A stretch of DNA of 16,446 nt from JAQUKH01 sp043809805 (GTDB lineage: Bacteria; JACRDZ01; JAQUKH01). Position numbers and translations under genes: made by a program. This document shows, piece by piece, positions 1 to 7,274 of the stretch. The notes under the pieces were generated by a model. The model did not search any database and was not told the origin of the DNA. It saw only the letters and a list, made by a program, of their open reading frames with translations. Position 1 is the stretch's first letter, and every line of letters starts with the position of its first letter. Where the stretch lies: NCBI GenBank assembly GCA_043809805.1, contig JBDROR010000162.1, positions 1 to 16,446 of the forward strand, in the 5' to 3' direction.

Positions 1-589
1 TTAACGAAATTAAATTTTTTAAAACAGCCTCTTGTTCTTTCAATCCGTTATTCTGAATTTCAAGAAAGAAATCCCCCTGAGGAAAAATATCTTTATAAAA
101 TTTTGCGACATTTTTTGCGTCTTCAGGCCTTCCCGCTAGAAATAAACTCGCTATTTCACCTTTAAGACAGCTGCTTAAACAAATAAGTCCGCCGCTGAAT
201 TCTTTTAAAATCTCCTTATCAATTCTTGGCCGGTAATAAAATCCTTCAAGATACCCTCTGCTTACAAGTTCCATTAAATTTTTATAGCCCGTTTTATCTT
301 TTGCTAAAAGGACTAAATGATACGACGCGTCAGAAATTCCTTTAGCATCTTTTTCAAAACGGCTTTTAGGCGAAATATATACCTCACAACCAATAATAGG
401 TTTTATCCCTTCCTTCATCGCGTTTTCATAAAACTCAACCACGCCAAACATATTCCCGTGGTCGGTTATCGCGAGAGCCGGCATGTGATACTTTTTGGCA
501 AGCTTTATTAAATCGTCAATACGGCACGCGCCGTCTAACAAACTATATTCCGTATGAACATGTAAATGGACAAAATGTGAATGGATCAT
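1..589 (-). CDS. dnaE: DNA polymerase III subunit alpha, N-terminal part (PHP domain)
   Basis: Translating the minus strand from the ATG at 589 gives 196 residues with no stop before the window edge, so the gene is cut at its 3' side. The product is the N-terminal PHP domain of the replicative polymerase: metal-site motif HLHVHTEYSLLDGA at residues 8-21, TDHGN at 42-46, GCEVYI near 67-72, and a segment FYYRPRID typical of DnaE. The motifs expected of an intact PHP site are present, but whether it is active or only structural cannot be told. The polymerase, HhH and OB domains lie outside the window. No good Shine-Dalgarno sequence precedes the ATG; the upstream bases include a 16-base piece of a dispersed repeat (597-612). 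The start is supported by the close match of the next residues to the family N-terminus. Identification is firm. Confidence 0.95.
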   Translation of the reverse strand, partial: MIHSHFVHLHVHTEYSLLDGACRIDDLIKLAKKYHMPALAITDHGNMFGVVEFYENAMKEGIKPIIGCEVYISPKSRFEKDAKGISDASYHLVLLAKDKTGYKNLMELVSRGYLEGFYYRPRIDKEILKEFSGGLICLSSCLKGEIASLFLAGRPEDAKNVAKFYKDIFPQGDFFLEIQNNGLKEQEAVLKNLISL

Positions 590-596
590 GGTTATA

Positions 597-612
597 GGGA
601 GAAATCTTTCTT
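597..612. repeat. Remnant of a dispersed repeat arm upstream of dnaE
   Basis: The 16 bases GGGAGAAATCTTTCTT are identical to 4831-4846, which is part of the left arm of the larger inverted repeat at 4815-4934. It lies 7 bases upstream of the dnaE start codon. It may be a truncated copy of that repeat; a chance match of 16 bases is unlikely but the other arm is not seen. Confidence 0.5.
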
Positions 613-715
613 TACTTTAAATACATTTCAAACAAAGGAGCAAATTGTTCTAACACGTTTTCAGTCTTATGAAACAGCTTCTAATCATTTGATACCCGGC
701 TTTGGCATTTTTTCT

Positions 716-782
716 GTCATTCCCGCGAAAGCGGGAATCCAGTATTCCTTATTTCTGGTTCCCCGCTTTCGCGGGGACGACG
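716..782. repeat. Dispersed palindromic repeat (VIPAKAGIQ-type), copy 1
   Basis: Two arms of about 27 bases face each other. The left arm starts GTCATTCCCGCGAAAGCGGG and ends CCAG. The right arm ends CCCCGCTTTCGCGGGGACGA. Each arm also folds on itself (CCCGC-GAAA-GCGGG). Translation of the plus strand gives the familiar spurious peptide VIPAKAGIQ, so open frames here should not be taken as genes. Related copies lie at 4779, 7461 and 8537. It occupies the dnaE/TPR intergenic region (590-872), where I see no gene. Confidence 0.9.
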
Positions 783-872
783 TAAAAATTATATTCTATA
801 CGCTACGAATGGTCAAGGGAAAATGATTCAGACTTAGGGTAATTTGTTCAAACTGTCCCCCAAGTTACTAAG

Positions 873-1568
873 TTATGGATTATTCTTTTTTAATTGATTT
901 TCAATGGATTTGAGCATTTTTTTGCTTTCTTCCATCTTAGGATTAATCTGAATCGCTTGATTAAGATATCCTACTGCTCTATCGATGTTCTGATTTCGAA
1001 GTGCAATGATACCAAGATTATGAAATGCCCAAGCCCTGTCTCCATCTGACAATTCAAGCTTCAATGAGTGTTCAATATATTCTTTCCCTTTATCTGTATT
1101 GCCTCGTTGAATATCTATTGTGCCGAGAAGAAAAAAGGCAAGGCCAAAGTCAGGATTCTTCTTTTTGAGTTCTTCAGCAATACGATAAGCCCCGTTATAA
1201 TCCCCTTTATTAAACAAATCTCTGGCGCGATTGGCGCCATCGCTGAATTCAGATGCCATGAATACGTGTGGGCTGGCAGCTATTCGGCCGTCTGGCAAGA
1301 GTTTTGGTGCCGTCACGTTGAGTTTGTCAACCTCGACCTGCAACTTTTCAATTATCTTATCCTTGTCGCTAACAGTCTTTTGGTATTCGCCAATCCGAAC
1401 ATTGAGATTATTGTTGCTTTCAATAAGCTTATCAATTCTGGTATTTTTCTTGTCAATGCTTGTTTGAAGGCTCAACACATCAGACTTCGAGCTCCTGCTC
1501 TGTCCGATGTACGTAAAAAACGTCCCTACAGCAATCAATATTATTCCAACTATTGTAAGCCAATGCAT
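873..1568 (-). CDS. Membrane-anchored coiled-coil TPR-repeat protein
   Basis: 231 residues. Residues 4-22 form one hydrophobic segment (signal anchor or uncleaved signal), followed by a long heptad-like, charged stretch at about 28-85 that should be a coiled coil. The C-terminal half contains about three tetratricopeptide repeats: roughly 110-140 (ANRARDLFNKGDYNGAYRIA), 143-176 and 177-211 (AWAFHNLGIIALRNQNIDRA). The likely topology is a short cytoplasmic N-terminus with the TPR domain outside the membrane, where it would bind a protein partner. The start is supported by GGAGA about 7 bases upstream of the ATG. It stands alone on its strand, 283 bases upstream of dnaE and 187 bases downstream of the PIN pair. 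No specific function can be assigned. Confidence 0.85.
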   Translation of the reverse strand: MHWLTIVGIILIAVGTFFTYIGQSRSSKSDVLSLQTSIDKKNTRIDKLIESNNNLNVRIGEYQKTVSDKDKIIEKLQVEVDKLNVTAPKLLPDGRIAASPHVFMASEFSDGANRARDLFNKGDYNGAYRIAEELKKKNPDFGLAFFLLGTIDIQRGNTDKGKEYIEHSLKLELSDGDRAWAFHNLGIIALRNQNIDRAVGYLNQAIQINPKMEESKKMLKSIENQLKKNNP

Positions 1569-1755
1569 ATTTATTCTCCGCTAACATTTAATACACGAAG
1601 TTTGTAATTGCTGGAAATTTTAATGATAATTACACACTTTTTTTAATTTTTAATGTTTTATAATAAATTAGTTCTACTTTTCGTAACATGCGGGTTTTCA
1701 TACTATTAAACTGGAATTGGCCAAAACGGCAGGATAATATTGAAACTGATACGGC

Positions 1756-1965
1756 CTATTTTTGATTCCGTTTCAGCTTTATTTCTTTCACCACTTGCCG
1801 CACGTTAATCTTTCCTAACCACTTATCCCTGTCTTTGGTATAGTCACCATATCCTGTCTCAAATTGCTGTAAAAAGCGGACCATCCCAACCGGCCCCAAA
1901 GCCAAGATTAAAGCCTTTAGACCTACCTGCTTGATTTGATTAGGATTTAAAGTTTGTATATTCAT
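1756..1965 (-). CDS. Small conserved partner of PIN protein (putative antitoxin)
   Basis: 69 residues, soluble and basic at the C-terminus. The core GPVGMVRFLQQFETGYGDYT at about 24-43 resembles a family of unnamed small proteins that I recall being encoded next to PIN-domain genes in cyanobacteria and other bacteria. The gene overlaps the end of the PIN gene by 26 bases, and its strong ribosome site (GGAGG, 9 bases before the ATG) lies inside the PIN reading frame, so the two are translated from one message. By position it could be the antitoxin, but no DNA-binding fold is obvious and the order (PIN first) is not the usual antitoxin-first order. Function is inferred from context only. Confidence 0.75.
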   Translation of the reverse strand: MNIQTLNPNQIKQVGLKALILALGPVGMVRFLQQFETGYGDYTKDRDKWLGKINVRQVVKEIKLKRNQK

Positions 1966-2407
1966 TTCTCATTACCTCCATTAACCAATTCAAGGGATTA
2001 TTCACCCTTATTTTGACCAATTTGCTGTTTTTTAAAATATTTTGATAGAATTTATCATCAGTGGTTAACAAAATATCAGCCTTAGCATATTCAGCACAAG
2101 CCAAATGCAAGGCATCCATAGATTTAAACCCCGCTTTTTCTAATATATCAGCTTGTTTTTCTATCTTCGCATTTATTATTACCTGAACTTTCGCCATGGA
2201 AGCCAGCCCGGCAACTTTCTGCTTTCGTTCGCCATCGGAAATTTTAAATATTTCAAAATCTATCACCTCACTACCGATGAGATGCCATTTACCCATTTGA
2301 CAATAATCAAGAATACGAAGCACTGCCTCTGATTCAAGATGAATTCTATCTTGGCGCTGATCATCATATGGCCTATTAAAACAGCAAACATCAAGATAAA
2401 TTTTCAT
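1940..2407 (-). CDS. PIN-domain protein, putative toxin ribonuclease
   Basis: 155 residues, the usual length for a VapC-like PIN protein. The acidic residues expected for Mg-dependent RNA cleavage are visible: D6 in YLDVCCF, E47 in GSEVIDFEI, D98 in SMDALHLACAEYAKADI, and D117 in LLTTDDKF. The MDALHLA...ADILLTTDDKF block is a hallmark of the family. The ATG has AGGA about 10 bases upstream. A small gene overlaps its 3' end and is probably its partner. Known family members cleave tRNA, rRNA or mRNA; the target here cannot be read from the sequence. A role as an ordinary nuclease rather than a toxin is possible. Confidence 0.88.
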   Translation of the reverse strand: MKIYLDVCCFNRPYDDQRQDRIHLESEAVLRILDYCQMGKWHLIGSEVIDFEIFKISDGERKQKVAGLASMAKVQVIINAKIEKQADILEKAGFKSMDALHLACAEYAKADILLTTDDKFYQNILKNSKLVKIRVNNPLNWLMEVMRNEYTNFKS

Positions 2408-2430
2408 CGTCTATATATCCTCGATTAACA

Positions 2431-2436
2431 ATTATA
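2431..2436 (-). promoter_or_regulatory. Possible -10 element of the PIN gene pair
   Basis: On the minus strand these bases read TATAAT, an exact consensus -10, 24 bases before the PIN start codon. A transcript would begin near 2424 and leave a leader of about 17 bases containing the ribosome site. No convincing -35 hexamer is seen 16-18 bases upstream, so this is weak evidence in AT-rich DNA. Confidence 0.3.
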
Positions 2437-2500
2437 CATCAAAAATATGCTCTTAATGTTTTAATTTTACAATATTTATAAGTTTTTAATTCCAATGTTT

Positions 2501-4048
2501 CTACTCCCACTCAATCGTGCTCGGCGGTTTGGAGCTTATGTCATAGACAACGCGGTTGACGCCTTTTACCTCATTGATAATCCGATTGGAAATATTTTGC
2601 AAAATCTCAGGCGGGAATTTAACCCAATCAGCGGTCATGCCGTCCTCACTCTGCACCGCGCGGACAGCCACAACATTTTCATATGTTCTCGCGTCACCCA
2701 TTACTCCCACGGTTTTAATCGGCAGAAGAACAGCAAATGACTGCCATATTTTTGTATAAAGGCCTGCTTTTTTTATCTCTTCTATCACTATCGCGTCCGC
2801 CTCGCGAAGAATATGTAAACTCTCCGGTTTAACAGGGCCGAGAATCCTTACCGCGAGTCCGGGGCCTGGGAACGGCTGACGCTTAATTATTTCATCTGAT
2901 ATTCCAAGTTCTCTGCCTAATACTCTAACCTCATCTTTAAATAATTCCCTCAATGGTTCAATAAGTTTAAATTTCATTCTTTTAGGCAGTCCACCCACAT
3001 TATGATGCGACTTTATCCGTACTGACGGGCCATGAACAGACACACTCTCTATAACATCGGGATACAATGTCCCCTGCGCGAGAAAATCAATCTTTCCCAA
3101 CCGTTTTGCCTCTTCTTCAAATACGCGGATAAATTCATTGCCGATAATTTTTCTCTTTTTTTCAGGATCAACTACCCCCTTCAATTTTTTCAAAAACCTT
3201 TTTCCCGCGTCTACATAATTAAGATTAATCTGGAAATGCCCGCGGAACGTATTTATAACCTTCTCCGCTTCATTTTTTCGCAGCAGCCCGTTATTTACAA
3301 AAAAACAGGTGAGCTGATTACCGATCGCAAGATGTATCAAAACAGCGGCTACCGAAGAATCCACGCCGCCGCTTAACGCGCAAACGACCTTTTTATCGCC
3401 AACTTGTTCCTTAATCTTATGGACGGCATGATCAACATAGGATCGCATTGTCCAGTCAAAAGAACAACGGCAAATTTTTTCTAGAAAATTTTCAATGATT
3501 TTTTTGCCCCGAGGCGTATGAATTACCTCCGGATGAAATTGCAGGCCGTATACTTTTTTTTCTTCATTTTCGATGGCGGATATCGGCGCGTTTAATGTTT
3601 CCGCGATTGCCGTAAATCCACGCGGCAATTTCGAGATTGAATCGCCATGACTCATCCAAACATCCGTCTCACCTGTTATTCCGTTAAAAATACCATCATT
3701 TTTGTTAATCTTAATCTTTGCCAGCCCATATTCGTGTTTTTTAGCTCTTTCGACCTTGCCGCCAAGCAGGTGAACGGTTATTTGCATCCCATAACAAATT
3801 CCTAAAACAGGGATATTCAAATCAAAAATTTTCTTATCACAAATTGGCGGCTTTTCAGTATAGACACTCGCGGGGCCGCCTGACAAAATAATCCCTTTGC
3901 AATTTATAACTTTAAGCTTCTCTGGCGCTATATTAGGCGGATATATCTCACAATATACTTTAAGCTCCCTTATCCGCCTCGCGATAAGTTTTGTATATTG
4001 AGAACCAAAATCCAAAATCGCGATTAATTCCCTGTCTTTTTGTTCCAT
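2501..4048 (-). CDS. guaA: GMP synthase (glutamine-hydrolysing)
   Basis: 515 residues, full length for the family. It converts XMP, ATP and glutamine to GMP. The N-terminal class I glutamine amidotransferase domain has the nucleophile C85 in GICYGMQ, the oxyanion segment GGPASVY at 57-63, and the catalytic H172 and E174 in QFHPEV. The ATP-pyrophosphatase domain carries the PP-loop SGGVDSS at 226-232. The C-terminal dimerisation domain ends in the typical KPPSTIEWE, with RQPFPGPGLAVR upstream. All key residues are present, so the enzyme should be active. AAAGG lies 8 bases before the ATG, and the gap to the upstream 110-aa gene is only 13 bases, so guaA is probably the last gene of a three-gene unit. 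Confidence 0.98.
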   Translation of the reverse strand: MEQKDRELIAILDFGSQYTKLIARRIRELKVYCEIYPPNIAPEKLKVINCKGIILSGGPASVYTEKPPICDKKIFDLNIPVLGICYGMQITVHLLGGKVERAKKHEYGLAKIKINKNDGIFNGITGETDVWMSHGDSISKLPRGFTAIAETLNAPISAIENEEKKVYGLQFHPEVIHTPRGKKIIENFLEKICRCSFDWTMRSYVDHAVHKIKEQVGDKKVVCALSGGVDSSVAAVLIHLAIGNQLTCFFVNNGLLRKNEAEKVINTFRGHFQINLNYVDAGKRFLKKLKGVVDPEKKRKIIGNEFIRVFEEEAKRLGKIDFLAQGTLYPDVIESVSVHGPSVRIKSHHNVGGLPKRMKFKLIEPLRELFKDEVRVLGRELGISDEIIKRQPFPGPGLAVRILGPVKPESLHILREADAIVIEEIKKAGLYTKIWQSFAVLLPIKTVGVMGDARTYENVVAVRAVQSEDGMTADWVKFPPEILQNISNRIINEVKGVNRVVYDISSKPPSTIEWE

Positions 4049-4061
4049 ATAATAGACCTTT

Positions 4062-4394
4062 CTAATATCTTACTCTTGCCAGATAATTGAAGGCAAGAAA
4101 ATACTTCTGCCATAATTGGTCGCTGGATTTATACTCATTATTAAAAGCAAAGTAGTCAGCCAGGACTTCATGAAGGCGGGTTAACTCTCTAAGACGTTTT
4201 TTATTTTTTTGATCGGAAATGGTTAAACAAAGAAGTTCTAAGCCACGTTCAAATGCTTGACGGCTATATTCAGGATTATTCTTGTTTTTCCAATTAATAG
4301 TCCGATTAATTTCACTTCCGATATTAGCCATTTGCGCGGGAAATGAAAGATCAAACCATCTGCCGTTTGCTAAATCTTTATGATGATAATTCAT
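4062..4394 (-). CDS. Conserved hypothetical protein, 110 aa
   Basis: 110 residues, no signal peptide or membrane segment, mostly helical in appearance and rich in Arg, Asn and Tyr. The N-terminus MNYHHKDLANGRWFDLSFPA and the later DYFAFNNEYKSSDQLWQKYF are conserved-looking; I recall similar unnamed proteins in other bacterial genomes with the start MNYHHxDLAxGRW. No catalytic motif is recognised. Its ATG overlaps the stop of the DUF5674 gene (ATGA), so the two are translationally coupled, and guaA follows after 13 bases. Function unknown. Confidence 0.8.
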   Translation of the reverse strand: MNYHHKDLANGRWFDLSFPAQMANIGSEINRTINWKNKNNPEYSRQAFERGLELLCLTISDQKNKKRLRELTRLHEVLADYFAFNNEYKSSDQLWQKYFLAFNYLARVRY

Positions 4395-4732
4395 TTCGCC
4401 ACCAACTTATCAACTACAACTTTTATTTTTTCTCTAATCTTGGAATCGTCCACTCCCCTGCTGCGGTTATTTTGAGAAGGCCGAAGATTAATCATTGAAT
4501 CAAACTCAATAAAATTATCTTCTTCAAGTTCCGGATATAAATTAATACCCCACAAATCATTCTGTTTTGACCCATTTTCCAAAAGCAAAGCCTCTTCATC
4601 AGAATGAAGTTCGGCATCGACTGCCATATGTTCGTTTTCAATATCAACAACGGCCTTAACAAGATTGCCAAAACCATTTGCCGCCATTTCTTTTAATTCT
4701 TTGATTAAAATTTTATCTTTTATAGTCTTCAT
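4391..4732 (-). CDS. DUF5674-family protein
   Basis: 113 residues. The segments NLVKAVVDIENEHMAVDAEL (24-43), DEEALLLENGSKQNDLWGIN (45-64) and FDSMINLRPSQNNRSRGVDD (77-96) match my memory of DUF5674, a small family of unknown function. I chose the ATG at 4732; the frame is open for 19 more codons to 4789, but that extension runs into a dispersed repeat and has no family resemblance. There is no clear ribosome site at either start. The stop overlaps the next start (ATGA). No enzymatic motif is evident; the conserved acidic and polar residues suggest a small soluble protein acting with its coupled neighbour. Confidence 0.85.
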   Translation of the reverse strand: MKTIKDKILIKELKEMAANGFGNLVKAVVDIENEHMAVDAELHSDEEALLLENGSKQNDLWGINLYPELEEDNFIEFDSMINLRPSQNNRSRGVDDSKIREKIKVVVDKLVAK

Positions 4733-4778
4733 TTTATCATTTATATCAAATATTACCCCAAAAAGCAACCGAATTTCC

Positions 4779-4810
4779 GTCATTCCCACGAAAACCTTGC
4801 AGGTTGGGTT
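4779..4810. repeat. Dispersed palindromic repeat (variant arm)
   Basis: Starts with GTCATTCCCACGAAAACC, like the arms at 716 and 8537, then contains the palindrome AACC-TTGCA-GGTT. It is a variant of the same family, read on the minus strand as the spurious peptide NLQGFRGNDG. It sits between the DUF5674 start and the next repeat. Confidence 0.7.
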
Positions 4811-4814
4811 TTAT

Positions 4815-4934
4815 TGTCATTTCGACCGAAGGGAGAAATCTTTCTTCCGTAGGGGCGTGATTTATCACGCCCTGATTTCTGGGCGCAATAAATTGCGCCC
4901 CTACAACAGATTCCTCACTTCGTTCGGAATGACA
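4815..4934. repeat. Inverted repeat (HSERSEES-type), split by a second repeat
   Basis: Left arm about 4815-4841 (starts TGTCATTTCGACCGAAGG), right arm 4907-4934 (ends CGTTCGGAATGACA). The reverse complement of the right arm matches the left arm at all but about four or five of 27 positions. Minus-strand translation gives the well-known spurious peptide CHSERSEES. A different palindromic element fills the space between the arms. No gene is seen here. Confidence 0.85.
4849..4904. repeat. Double palindrome nested inside the 4815-4934 repeat
   Basis: Two arms begin and end with GTAGGGGCG and CGCCCCTAC. Each arm is itself a hairpin: GGGCGTGATTTATCACGCCC at 4852-4871 and GGGCGCAATAAATTGCGCCC at 4881-4900. 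The 9 bases between them form a loop. Arms share their ends but not their centres. Plus-strand translation gives the spurious peptide GVIYHALISGRNKLRPYN. Confidence 0.9.
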
Positions 4935-4994
4935 CTTCTCCAAAAAGCCAAAACTCGCTTGATATTTATTTAATTATATGATATCTATACCCTG

Positions 4995-7274
4995 ATGTAT
5001 AACCTCGCTGAGTATAAAAAAATTTTCGCGTCAATCTTTATTCTTGGGTTTTGCGTATTTTTGAGCCAGATTGTTGTTATTCGGGAGCTATTTGTCATCT
5101 TTTACGGCAATGAATTATCACTGGGAATTATTTTCTTTTTCTGGCTACTGGGAAATGGACTCGGAAGTCTTCTGAGTAAAAAAATAATATTCAAACTCAA
5201 AAATCCATCCTTAATCTTTGCGGTAAGTCAAATATTTTTATTTTTTATTCTTTTTGTCATAATTTTTCTTATAAAAAGCGGCATAATTTTAAATAAACCC
5301 GCGCATGGGGAAATCATTGGCCCTGCCACAATGATTTTAAACAGTTTTATCTTTATTACACCCTTCTGTCTTTTAACAGGTTTTCTTTTCCCACTTGCCT
5401 GTCAAATAGAAAATACCTTCCTGAACAAACCCGCGAAATCAGTTGGATATACATATATGCTTGACGCGTTAGGCGCGGGTTTTGCCGGCATAATAGGCAG
5501 CCTTATTTTAATTAAGTTCCTTTCAACGTGGCATATTGTCTTTATTATCGGGGTAATTCTAATTTTGAATTGCGTCTTAATATATTACTTTATTTTTAAT
5601 AGATTTAATATTGCATTAGCTATCCTATGCTTATGTATCACTTTAAGTATATTCCGAACTAATTTTATAAAGATATTAGATGATGTAAACCTTAAATTAC
5701 ACTGGCAAGGATACAAAGTTTTAGCAAGTGAATCATCCATTTACGGCCAAATAACTGTTTTAGAAAAAGAAAATAATATCAGTTTTTACAATAACGGATT
5801 ATACGCATTTACCTATCCTGATAAATTGTCGGCAGAAGAAATCCATCTTACCGCGCTGCAAAATATCGAGGCAAAAAACGCCCTTGTTGTAGGAGGAGGA
5901 TTAAACGGGAGTTTAGCAGAACTTTTAAAATATAAAAATATCGAAGAAATTATTTATGTTGAACTTGATCCGCTTATTATTAATCTGGCAAAAAAATTAC
6001 TCCCGAAAGAAGCTGTCCCTTCTAGAATTTCAATAATAAATACCGATGGGCGCGCATTTATAAAAAATACCGCGAAGAAATTTGACCTTGTAATTATGAA
6101 TCTGCCTGAACCCTATACAAGTTCTTTAAATCGTTTTTACACATTGGAATTTTTTAAGGAGGTGAAAAAAATACTCTCCCCCAATGGAGTATTCTCATTG
6201 ACCTTGCCCTCAGGAGAAAATTATATAAGTCCTGAACAAAAAAAGCTGCTAGCCGGCACTTATCACACACTAAAAAATGTATTTTCTGAAACAGAGATTA
6301 TACCGAATGGCACGAATATCTTCCTTTCAAGCCAAACAAAAGGGCAAATTACCCTTAATGGATTAATATTAGGCGAAAGGCTAAAAACAGTAGGGTCACG
6401 GCACACCCTGCCCCTACACCTTTCCTTTCTTTCCCCTGACCAGCTTCCATTCAGACTGTCACAAGACAGAATTAATCAGCTTAGCTGGCAATTGCAATCT
6501 CCTCAACCGCTAAATAAAGATTTCTTCCCGATTAATTACTTTTATGACCTTCTGCTATGGTCCAGCCGGGTTTCGAGCCGTTTAGTAAAAATTGTATTGA
6601 TAATTGAACGCGTAGTTACCATTGAAAATATTTTAGGATTCATCTTTACTATAGGATTAGCCCTGCTTTTCCTCGCAAAAACAAAAAAGACAAATTTTAT
6701 TCCATTATCAATAATGTCCGCGGGATTTACCGGCATATCATTGGAGCTTATTATTAGCCTGGTATTCCAAATCGTAACCGGGTATTTGTATTTCCATCTG
6801 GGATTAATTCTTGCCGGTTTTATGATGGGTCTGGCCTGCGGCAGTTATTTTCTAACTAAATCCATAGAAAAGGTTAAAAACCTCAATAAAACTTTTAACT
6901 GTTTATTTCTAATTTTAGCCTTTTATCCAATATTCCTTATATTATGCTTTTATTTTTTCATAGAAAACACTGGGAACATCAATATTATCGTATTTTTATC
7001 TATTTTATTCATACCTTCATTCATCATAGGCGGATTATTCCCTTTAGCTAACAAAATTTCTATTGATAAAAACGATGATAGGATTCCATTTGGAAGGCTC
7101 TATGCCTGTGATTTGTTCGGGTCAGCGTTTGGGGCGCTATTAACCGCTTCTATATTTATACCCCTGCTGGGAATCTACTTTACTCTTGTTATTATTGCCT
7201 GCATTAATATAATTTTATTAAGCCTGCTTGTGTTTCGCAACACCATCAATCATTGTAAAACAAACATCGCTTGA
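4995..7274 (+). CDS. Membrane protein with spermidine-synthase-like domain
   Basis: 759 residues in three parts. Residues 1-222 form about six membrane helices; 235-450 form a Rossmann-type methyltransferase/aminopropyltransferase domain; about 542-750 form about seven further helices. The central domain shows the nucleotide-binding ALVVGGGLNGS (296-306), the acidic E323 in YVELDP, and NTDGRAF (349-355). The catalytic position reads NLPEPYTSSLNRFYT (369-383), where soluble spermidine synthases have a DxxDP-like motif, so aminopropyl transfer should not be assumed. The two membrane parts resemble each other (FLFPLACQI...LDALGAGFAG versus LFPLANKIS...CDLFGSAFGA), which suggests internal duplication. 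Residues 466-475 come from a dispersed repeat. The start has no strong ribosome site, but the N-terminus fits the family. The 3' end overlaps the convergent amidohydrolase gene by 57 bases. Confidence 0.85.
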   Translation: MYNLAEYKKIFASIFILGFCVFLSQIVVIRELFVIFYGNELSLGIIFFFWLLGNGLGSLLSKKIIFKLKNPSLIFAVSQIFLFFILFVIIFLIKSGIILNKPAHGEIIGPATMILNSFIFITPFCLLTGFLFPLACQIENTFLNKPAKSVGYTYMLDALGAGFAGIIGSLILIKFLSTWHIVFIIGVILILNCVLIYYFIFNRFNIALAILCLCITLSIFRTNFIKILDDVNLKLHWQGYKVLASESSIYGQITVLEKENNISFYNNGLYAFTYPDKLSAEEIHLTALQNIEAKNALVVGGGLNGSLAELLKYKNIEEIIYVELDPLIINLAKKLLPKEAVPSRISIINTDGRAFIKNTAKKFDLVIMNLPEPYTSSLNRFYTLEFFKEVKKILSPNGVFSLTLPSGENYISPEQKKLLAGTYHTLKNVFSETEIIPNGTNIFLSSQTKGQITLNGLILGERLKTVGSRHTLPLHLSFLSPDQLPFRLSQDRINQLSWQLQSPQPLNKDFFPINYFYDLLLWSSRVSSRLVKIVLIIERVVTIENILGFIFTIGLALLFLAKTKKTNFIPLSIMSAGFTGISLELIISLVFQIVTGYLYFHLGLILAGFMMGLACGSYFLTKSIEKVKNLNKTFNCLFLILAFYPIFLILCFYFFIENTGNINIIVFLSILFIPSFIIGGLFPLANKISIDKNDDRIPFGRLYACDLFGSAFGALLTASIFIPLLGIYFTLVIIACINIILLSLLVFRNTINHCKTNIA
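6390..6417. repeat. Short palindromic repeat inside a coding region
   Basis: 28 bases with inverted ends GTAGGG and CCCCTAC and a GC-rich middle (TCACGGCACACCCTG). It is in frame and encodes VGSRHTLPLH, residues 466-475 of the membrane protein, in the loop after the Rossmann domain. It is related in its ends to the GTAGGGGC arms at 4849-4904. Confidence 0.7.

Noticed and set aside
581..826. Plus-strand open frame of 81 codons over the repeat at 716
   Set aside because: It translates the palindromic repeat (VIPAKAGIQ), has no ribosome site and overlaps the dnaE start.
1068..1607. Plus-strand open frame of 179 codons
   Set aside because: It is antisense to the TPR gene, which has a ribosome site, membrane anchor and recognisable repeats.
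4733..4789. Longer start for the DUF5674 gene
   Set aside because: The extra 19 codons run into a dispersed repeat and do not resemble the family; the ATG at 4732 gives the expected N-terminus.
4665..4973. Open frames on both strands across 4665-4973
   Set aside because: Their sequence is mostly translated repeat (HSERSEES, NKLRPYN) and shows no protein family.
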